Source: Rapana venosa (Eukaryota; Mollusca; Gastropoda; Neogastropoda; Muricidae). Taken from it: a stretch of 64,000 nucleotides of DNA. The position numbers and the translations under genes were made by a program. Below, piece by piece: positions 60,901 to 64,000 of this stretch. Numbering within the stretch: position 1 is the stretch's first letter; every line of letters starts with the position of its first letter. The stretch is from NCBI GenBank assembly GCA_028751875.1, contig CM054145.1:39523966-39587965 (forward strand), in the 5' to 3' direction. The notes beneath the pieces were generated by a model, which did not search any database, was not told the origin of the DNA, and worked only from the letters and a program-made list of their open reading frames with translations.

Positions 60901-62998
60901 CAGGATGGCAGAATAACCTTATGCTTATGGTTCACTCACTGGAATTGTGCTAGCCTATAGCTCTAGCAATGGCTGTTTTCATGTCACAAAATGTGCTGCA
61001 GCTCTAGCTAGGACACACTGCAGTTTTGTGTGCGTGCTTGAACATTTTTTTCGTTTTTATACAACAAATGGTGTTCAATCGAAACTACTCCTGCTGCTAA
61101 ATCAACCATTTCCTTGATGTTTGGTCGCTATCCTTCCACAGTTAATTAACTTATCATAACACTGTATTTGAGAAATCAATAATATTTGACATTGCAGTTG
61201 GTTCTTTTGTTGTCTTTTTTTTTTAAAGGATGCCAGCATGAAATTCACTTTTAAAGTAAAGAACACTTTTTACTGCACAGTGTAAAATCAGCCATTCCTT
61301 TCTGTGGCTTGGCTGTTACTAAAGTCAGATACTTAAATACATTGTCAAGATATGATCTAAACATGTAGGTTGGGTGTTTTGTTTTGTTTTTATAGCATTC
61401 ACTAACTTGATTTAAAACAAGAACCAAAAGATATGTATACATTTACACTGAAAAAATTCTTCGTAATATCAAAAGTACACAAAATAAACTTTTTAATCAA
61501 AACATAATATACCTGGTTTTATTACTTTTATCATATCTGCTGAATCTTAAAAAAAAAAAAGTCCTATACAATAGCTATTGTATAAACTTTAAAGCAATTC
61601 CAATGAGTTCAAGTGCTGGACTTGTGGTCCCACAATGACTACAGCTGATAAAAATATTCACCTGATTACGGCCCCATCGAGAATCTCGCATGATGTTGAT
61701 GACTGGAGAAAAGCAGCTGGCCCCAGTGTGTGTGATGTAGGTTTTGTTTTTGACAAATTCATTGTGTTTGGCGCGAGTCTCCACCCCTGCTGCCTCTGCC
61801 ACCCGGAACAGCAAGTTAGGGCTGTAAAATAATAGTGTGACGCTCAATACCTTGAAAAAACAAAACAAAAAACAAACCCCCAAAAATGTTGTACATACTC
61901 TCTAAGTCACTAACATCGTCACAATAACTTGTAATACTAACCAGAAATCAGTAATTTTATCCAGAAACAAATCTCTATCATCTGGCATCCCCCCCCCCCC
62001 CCACCCCCCCCCCCCTCCCGAATATGACTTAACTTTCTTCATGGAATCATACTGAAAATGAATGAATATGAAACTTAGGTAAGGCAACGCATTTACAAGT
62101 GTGTCACTGTGTGTGTGCGTGTGTGCATGTGAGTGTGTGTAATTTGTTTACAACTTCAAGAGTGTGCATTGTGCATGCATTATGACTGTGTGTGTGACTT
62201 CAGTGTGTGTGTATGTGTGTGTTGTGTTTGTGGTGAGGGCAGGTACTTATGTCAGTATCATGTATATATATCAAAAGTACAGTAGGCATGCATACATACG
62301 CATACATACACATACATACACTCATTGACTGAGACACTTTGCTAACTTCAAATCTGTCTTGGCATTGCAGGAATTGGCCCCCTTTTCTAAATCATAACCA
62401 TGCATCACTGAAGTTGGAAGGTGGCTACCTCCATGGTGGGCAAAATGGGTCCCACAGGCAAAACCTCACCATTGGTGAACCTGGGAGTTCTAGCCAAGGA
62501 ACACAAAGCAACAATAACAACGACAACAAAGCACATGCACGGTAGTTTGGTGTTCACTCAGTATCCAGCAAATCACCTGAAAGCTGCAGCCAGCCCAATG
62601 GACTGCGGGAACGCTGTTGCCCCCTTGCCCGGAGCGCTAGCATCACCCCTCAAGCACTCCGTGTCCCACTGGTAGGGGGCGATTTCAAGACGCGGAATGG
62701 CAGGGGCAGGACCACCGTGAACCCCTGCTCCCCCTCTCCCCATCTGCCCCTGAATTTCCTCCAAGCTCAAACGGGACACCAAGTCTTTGACCCGCTCTGC
62801 CCATGGTAGCGACACGTTACGAAACGGAAAGTCGTTGCGTGGACGACGATTTTGTTCCGTCTCGCTAATGGAAAAATGTTGCACAAAGGGAAATCGGCGG
62901 TCACGGGATGTCAGGTGTCCATGAATAACAGTAACATCGCCACACAAGTAGAGACAGGTAACAAGCAGCGCAAACGCGCTGTTAGCTATTCCTTTCAT
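42815..62998 (-). CDS. Secreted GH3 glycoside hydrolase (beta-xylosidase-like), 12 exons
   Basis: Family 3 glycosidases remove terminal beta-linked sugars (xylose, glucose and others) by a retaining mechanism; the substrate here cannot be read from sequence. I joined 12 exons with GT/AG borders and matching phases (separate entries), giving about 775 residues, normal for the animal and plant beta-xylosidase-like branch. Residues 1-28 look like a signal peptide, so the enzyme is probably secreted or lysosomal. Seen in order: NIMRDSRWGRNQ (exon 2), the substrate-binding KHF in CKHFDVYAGPENIP (exon 3), SYNSINGVPSC (exons 4/5), the nucleophile Asp in GYIVSD near residue 310 (exon 5), VESEGNDR with the likely acid/base Glu (exon 8), FGYGLSYTTF of the C-terminal fibronectin-III-like domain (exon 10) and YVGGQQPGQ near the end (exon 12). 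Defects: a single-base frame slip in exon 7 and another in exon 11, and loss of the exon 3 acceptor. All could be assembly errors. Family assignment is firm; substrate is unknown. Confidence 0.9.
43015..43165 (+). repeat. CA repeats in a tandem unit
   Basis: Three units of ATGATTACATGTAGATAAAT joined by CA runs, in GH3 intron 11 close to exon 12. Confidence 0.9.
43225..43455 (-). mobile_element. SINE family B, head missing
   Basis: Has the tail and body (plus-strand CACACAATGGCCTACT, then GTTTATAGTCTCATCCG) but stops before the tRNA-like head. Confidence 0.8.
43725..44910 (-). repeat. 28-bp minisatellite downstream of exon 11
   Basis: About 30 units, plus-strand core CTGGTTACCTTGAACACTCC followed by ACCCTTAA. 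It starts about 33 bases from the exon 11 donor. On the minus strand each unit contains TTCAAG|GTAACC, a plausible weak 5' splice site. It is split by a SINE at 44,363-44,706. Confidence 0.92.
44363..44706 (-). mobile_element. tRNA-derived SINE (family B), full length
   Basis: The minus-strand head GATAGCCTAGTGGTTAGAAC is an A-box-like segment, and GGGTTCGATTCCCGTTCAAG carries a B box. A body shared by all copies follows (TATAAAC, then CCATTGTGTGCCGGTGGGA), with an AT-rich tail. Minisatellite units continue on both sides, so it inserted into an existing array. Confidence 0.88.
44943..45113 (-). CDS. GH3 exon 11 (one base missing)
   Basis: 171 bp. Acceptor CTATTGCAG|GTGATT, donor GGCAG|GTCAGT. 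Reads VIQVYISWMNQSLPAPVRQL and AWFDRVAIPLGK; about one base is missing in a G run near 45,020, after which AVTVKFTVEARSM and LTKGWQITAG follow in the next frame. I chose the donor at 44,942 because it joins in phase to exon 12 (ITAG|KMMVYVGG); a later GTAAAC donor would give an immediate stop. Confidence 0.88.
45091..45690 (-). repeat. 37-bp minisatellite built on the exon 11 acceptor
   Basis: About 16 degenerate units of ~37 bp after the genuine junction. On the minus strand each reads near TTTACCTATTACAG|GTAATTCA, followed by GTGTACACAAGCTG. The exon itself starts ..CTATTGCAG|GTGATTCAAGTGTAC, so a unit is about 23 exonic plus 14 intronic bases. The unit near 45,560-45,590 is almost identical to the real junction. 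Confidence 0.9.
46040..46378 (-). mobile_element. SINE family B, full length
   Basis: The same head (B box GGTTCGATTCCCG) and body as 44,363-44,706, next to a long TG microsatellite (about 45,889-46,035). Lies in GH3 intron 10. Confidence 0.87.
46485..46685 (-). CDS. GH3 exon 10
   Basis: 201 bp, phase 0 to 0. Acceptor GTGTGCAG|ATGCCT, donor GATGAG|GTAAGG. Encodes MPPMVNYSMVGRTYRYF, the family hallmark YPFGYGLSYTTF, and the start of the fibronectin-III-like domain (VSVKNTGQVDSDE). Confidence 0.93.
46735..47062 (-). mobile_element. SINE family B copy
   Basis: Head GATAGCCTGGTGGTTAGAGT and the shared body, somewhat diverged. Lies in GH3 intron 9, close to exon 10. Confidence 0.8.
47085..47375 (+). 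mobile_element. Possible third SINE type
   Basis: Starts with an A-box-like GGCTCAGTGGTCAGAAC and has GAGGTTTGAGC as a poor B box about 45 bases on. Only one copy is visible here, so the call rests on the tRNA-like head. Confidence 0.45.
47376..48374. other. GH3 intron 9, no further exon seen
   Basis: Contains a CA repeat (47,778-47,825) and a dispersed segment GGGGCATACTAACTTTAGCA (48,155-48,200) related to 51,845-51,905. Exons 9 and 10 join in phase, so no exon is expected here. Confidence 0.6.
48375..48586 (-). CDS. GH3 exon 9
   Basis: 212 bp. Acceptor TCCCTCCAG|CCCCGA, donor TCCCAG|GTGAGT. Encodes APKTPLVLVVFSAGPVNISF, then QATGTALRHVMLNDVAGSSP and YTWPLYASQ. This is the end of the alpha/beta sandwich domain. 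Confidence 0.93.
48600..51680 (-). repeat. 29/46-bp minisatellite next to the exon 9 acceptor
   Basis: A roughly 3-kb array of dozens of units sharing AGAGAGTTGGGCTCTAGTC on the plus strand, in a short form (about 29 bp) and a long form with TTTGATCCTAGTTGGTG (about 46 bp). It begins some 20 bases from the exon 9 border, and the intron just outside the exon (CAGTTTTGACCGG, then TCAGAGAGTTGGG) is itself a diverged first unit. Irregular segments at about 48,850-49,410 and 50,500-50,770 break the array. Confidence 0.93.
48960..49410. other. Scrambled ghost of exon 9 inside the array
   Basis: Fragments in the same order as 48,220-48,600 can be followed (for example GGAGTGGCGTACAA, GGGCCGTGCAT, GTGGCCGTCA, CAGACAGTTTTGAT), but they are interleaved with pieces of the surrounding repeat (GGGCTCTA, GTCATGTGTTAC). 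It has no open frame. It resembles a consensus averaged from exon 9 reads and minisatellite reads, or a very decayed exon duplicate. Confidence 0.7.
53040..53775 (-). repeat. 28-bp minisatellite built on the exon 8 donor
   Basis: About 25-27 units of 28 bp. On the minus strand the core is GGTGAGATAATGGCAAGC preceded by an AATATG-like block. The first unit overlaps the exon: the last 13 exonic bases, GCTTTGCAATATG, and the donor GTGAGA form one full unit, and intronic units repeat both parts (for example GCTTTACAATATG|GTGAGA). Many units keep GGTGAGA, while those reading TGATGGGA lose the GT. A two-unit higher-order pattern containing GCAGTTTGCC on the plus strand occurs twice. Confidence 0.92.
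53762..53851 (-). CDS. GH3 exon 8 (likely acid/base Glu)
   Basis: 90 bp. Acceptor GTGACTCAG|GATACA, donor CAATATG|GTGAGA. Encodes YSVESEGNDRRDLELPGKQ, where the Glu before SEG/EG..DR is the usual candidate acid/base of this branch. Phases (2 in, 1 out) match exons 7 and 9. The donor is embedded in the first unit of a 28-bp tandem array. Confidence 0.9.
53852..54349. repeat. TG-rich part of GH3 intron 7
   Basis: AATTGAATTGAATTGATTG followed by long TG/TGAG runs (53,940-54,115). The left partner is 2,235-2,420. Not coding. Confidence 0.8.
54350..55065 (+). repeat. ~100-bp tandem array beside the exon 7 donor
   Basis: About six units, each with GAAATTAATACGAAGAAA, ATCTTAGATAAC, a C run and an ACACACACACAGACAGAGAC block. 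It fills most of GH3 intron 7 together with a TG repeat (53,940-54,115). The left-copy partner is 2,640-3,180. Confidence 0.88.
55105..55325 (-). CDS. GH3 exon 7 (one-base frame slip)
   Basis: 221 bp. Acceptor TTTCAG|GTGGTG, donor GGCACAG|GTGTGT. It starts VVGPFANDSVEMMGTYCP. Near 55,220-55,230 the reading frame changes by one base and continues as PEVQYAQGCEIPFC and then GTDVNFVVVGTG. Both halves are clearly GH3, so the slip is a sequencing or real single-base indel. Confidence 0.85.
56198..56448 (-). CDS. GH3 exon 6
   Basis: 251 bp. Acceptor CCACAG|TGGTTG, donor ATCGGG|GTAGGG. Encodes EGKVTEEMVRTRVSPLFYTR, LGEFDP, and the start of the second domain, SFVLLKNDGPLLPF. Confidence 0.92.
56470..56716 (+). 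repeat. ~125-bp tandem duplication in intron 5
   Basis: Two units with CGAGCGTTTT, poly-A, ATGTCGTTAGGAATGTCATG, a GATGAT tract and TATGGAATTTATATAG. The last part is a dispersed tail (AGCGCTGAATC) also seen at 4,565-4,650, 23,020-23,060, 40,978-41,080 and 56,070-56,130. Left partner about 4,985-5,245. Confidence 0.8.
57545..57640 (+). repeat. C-rich CCACCATCCCTCCC minisatellite
   Basis: Short tandem units of ACAACCACCATCCCTCCCCC in intron 5. The left partner is 6,120-6,255. The minus strand is G-rich with repeated G runs. Confidence 0.85.
57666..57892 (-). CDS. GH3 exon 5 (catalytic nucleophile)
   Basis: 227 bp. It completes SYNSINGVPSC, then FQGYIVSDQAAIENI, where the Asp after VS is the family's nucleophile, then AGCNLEL. 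The donor CACTGC|GTGAGT is a strong consensus; phase 1 at the end. Confidence 0.92.
58045..58410 (-). mobile_element. SINE family B, second head type
   Basis: The minus-strand head GGCAGGATGGTTAAGACG and B box GGGTTCGATTCCC differ from the 44,363 copy while the body is shared, so this is a subfamily. Its left-duplication partner is 6,690-7,070. Confidence 0.83.
59215..59590 (-). repeat. ~90-bp tandem array carrying the exon 4 donor
   Basis: The minus-strand block TGTAGCTACAACAG|GTA is the true exon 4 end, and variants of it recur at about 59,490, 59,400 and 59,285, separated by a shared AT-rich spacer (ATCAATGGATACCTATTACA on the plus strand). The unit is about 88-110 bp. Confidence 0.85.
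59577..59668 (-). CDS. GH3 exon 4
   Basis: 92 bp, VSERDWRMTFLPAFRKC through SLMCSYN plus two bases. Acceptor GGTACAG|GTGTCT, donor AACAG|GTAGGT. The last ~14 exonic bases and the donor recur as tandem repeats in the following intron (59,215-59,590). Confidence 0.88.
60129..60287 (-). CDS. GH3 exon 3 (5' end and acceptor missing)
   Basis: Reads YVHGLQGNDSRYVRAS and then CKHFDVYAGPENIP, with the KH pair used for substrate binding in GH3, and ends FDAK|GTTTGT in phase 0. The left copy (8,863-9,040) still has an acceptor CAACAG followed by codons for ERYGE. Here about 60 bp covering that acceptor and the first codons are absent, and an in-frame TGA lies just upstream (60,288-60,290). Confidence 0.8.
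60315..60442 (+). repeat. ~70-bp imperfect tandem duplication
   Basis: ATCTCTGTTTAAAAAATGAA followed by ACTGAGCAGTTCATG occurs twice in a row in GH3 intron 2; the left copy has it once (9,145-9,190). Confidence 0.85.
60480..60890 (-). mobile_element. Diverged family B-like SINE
   Basis: Plus-strand ACAATGGCCTACACTTCC, TGTGTGCAAAATGTTCTACA and a head-like end AACTACTAGGCTGTTCTGGC. Partner in the left copy at 9,225-9,640. Confidence 0.7.
61662..61821 (-). CDS. GH3 exon 2
   Basis: 160 bp between TTTTACAG and GTGAAT, joining exon 1 as AAFSPNLLFRVAEAAG. It ends in frame at RWGRNQ, phase 0. It encodes the conserved FSPVINIMRDSRWGRNQ segment of the barrel. Confidence 0.9.
61984..62275 (+). repeat. 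C run, TG runs and AT repeat in GH3 intron 1
   Basis: C-rich 61,989-62,017, TG-rich 62,100-62,225, short TATA run at 62,262. The left partner (10,785-11,100) has a pure C run of about 30 and a longer TA repeat (11,045-11,085). Confidence 0.85.
62340..62535 (+). mobile_element. SINE family A 3' fragment
   Basis: TGGCTACCTCCATGGTGG, then CACCATTGGTGAACC and AAGCAACAATAACAACG match the 3' part of family A. The left partner is 11,145-11,335. Lies in GH3 intron 1 beside exon 1. Confidence 0.7.
62577..62998 (-). CDS. GH3 exon 1 (signal peptide and N-terminus)
   Basis: 422 bp, residues 1-140 plus two bases. The ATG at 62,998 is followed by a hydrophobic signal-like segment (MKGIANSAFALLVTCLYLC). 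The mature start then includes PWAERVKDLVSRLSLEEIQGQM and a WDTECLRGD motif, typical of the start of the GH3 barrel. The donor is TTTCAG|GTGATT. No ATG further upstream is in frame within the conserved part. Confidence 0.9.
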
Positions 62999-63833
62999 TT
63001 TGTTGTTGTTGCTTTTTCAGGGCCAAGGTCTCGTCAAGATTTCAGACTTATTTTGGAACCTGAAGCCAAATCAGCGAAGGTTTTGTGTTTGCTTTCTGCA
63101 GACGATCCGCTCCACCCCAAACGTTGTGTAGCCCTAGATGCGTGAAGTATGTAAAGGGAAATAAGGCACACGGAATAGAAACATCAAATGAAATTATTTA
63201 TGTCCCCTTATCCAATCCCCTTTGACACTGACCAGCCGGTTAATTCCGGTGACTTCTTTGGAGTAACCAATAAACGAAATAAATGAATAAAAACCTTAAA
63301 AAATATATATAAAGCACAACCAAAAATCCAACAAAAAAGGGGGAAATGTTGAATGATTGATAGGAACTAAGACGTTTAAGTACAATACAAAACAATAACT
63401 GATAACAAAGGGGCTTATCTGTATATCTAAATGAAAATAATGCTATATATATTATATTACACACACACACACATCAATCGCTAACAAGAGAAAATGGGGG
63501 GGGGGGGGGACACTTTGAATATGAGTAACTATGATAGACCTAGTACAGACATACAGAGAGACAGAGAGACGCAGAGAGTGTGTGTGACAATGACAATGAC
63601 AAATTCTTTTATTTCGATGATAATGAATAAGCACTCGTGTGCTTTTTTACATCCAGTCCATGCCCCTAGGGATACATCTTAACAATAACCCACTACTTAT
63701 ACTCTCACGCAGTAGAAACAAAGGGAAATAACCTTTTAAAAAAACACACACACCCCAAAACAAAAAACAAACAAATAAAAGAAAACCCTAAAAACACCAC
63801 CACCCTCCACACCCCAAAACCCCCAACCAGAAC

Positions 63834-63889
<56 letters not shown>

Positions 63890-64000
63890 TAACAATGACA
63901 AATTCTTTTATTATGAGGATAATGAATAAGCACTCATGTGCTTTTTTACATCGAGTCCCCGCCCGTAGGGATACATCTTAATAATAAACCCAATACTCAT
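62999..64000. other. Upstream of the GH3 start
   Basis: The promoter and 5' UTR should lie here, but I see no clear TATA box or initiator. A stretch ATAATGAATAAGCACTCGTG with a following CCCGTAGGGATACATCTTAA-like end occurs twice (63,600-63,680 and 63,897-63,990), separated by a GA repeat. Confidence 0.5.

Larger units (their letters stand above)
51740..63890 (+). repeat. Large direct duplication, right copy
   Basis: Partner of 1-12,930. It holds the cleaner GH3 exons 1-8 and the same intronic repeats in the same order. The stretch 51,740-53,030 lies in GH3 intron 8 and I see no exon in it. Confidence 0.85.

Overview
This is animal nuclear DNA with intron-rich genes, long AT-rich non-coding stretches, dense microsatellites, tRNA-derived SINEs and broken non-LTR retrotransposons. 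A mollusc, probably a gastropod, is my best guess. It rests on the repeat style and the gene set and is an inference. Two runs of exactly 500 N (15,933-16,432 and 34,599-35,098) look like fixed-size scaffolding gaps, so the window is three contigs: 1-15,932, 16,433-34,598 and 35,099-64,000.

Contig 3 carries the main gene, on the minus strand from 62,998 to 42,815. It is a secreted glycoside hydrolase family 3 enzyme (beta-xylosidase/beta-glucosidase type) that I could assemble into 12 exons with consistent splice phases, about 775 residues. It starts with a signal peptide, runs through the (beta/alpha)8 domain and the alpha/beta domain, and ends in a fibronectin-III-like domain. Contig 1 (about 1-12,930) is a second, same-orientation copy of 51,740-63,890. 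It holds exons 8 to 1 of the same gene, broken by small indels in coding and non-coding DNA alike. It is either an unpurged haplotig with poor consensus or a degenerate duplicate.

Contig 2 holds a broken non-LTR retrotransposon (about 25,050-29,755). Its first ORF carries a 2A-like motif right after a hydrophobic stretch, and its second ORF has an apurinic endonuclease, a reverse transcriptase and a CCHC knuckle. Near the end of contig 2 is an intact single-exon AGC-type protein kinase (32,915-34,111). Just after the second gap is the last exon of mitochondrial ribosomal protein mS31 (35,238-35,494).

The most striking pattern concerns tandem repeats in the GH3 gene. Several intronic arrays are made of copies of the adjacent exon/intron junction itself. 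The exon 8 donor is repeated about 25 times, the exon 11 acceptor about 16 times and the exon 4 donor about three times. In the kinase gene the 3' splice site is duplicated in an 81-bp tandem. Two more arrays sit immediately next to exon borders. The exon 11 units carry back-to-back AG|GT signals that resemble recursive splice sites. An averaged-looking ghost of exon 9 lies inside one array and may be an assembly artefact.

The rest of the window is SINE copies of at least two tRNA-derived families, simple repeats, and AT-rich intergenic or untranslated DNA in which I see no gene.
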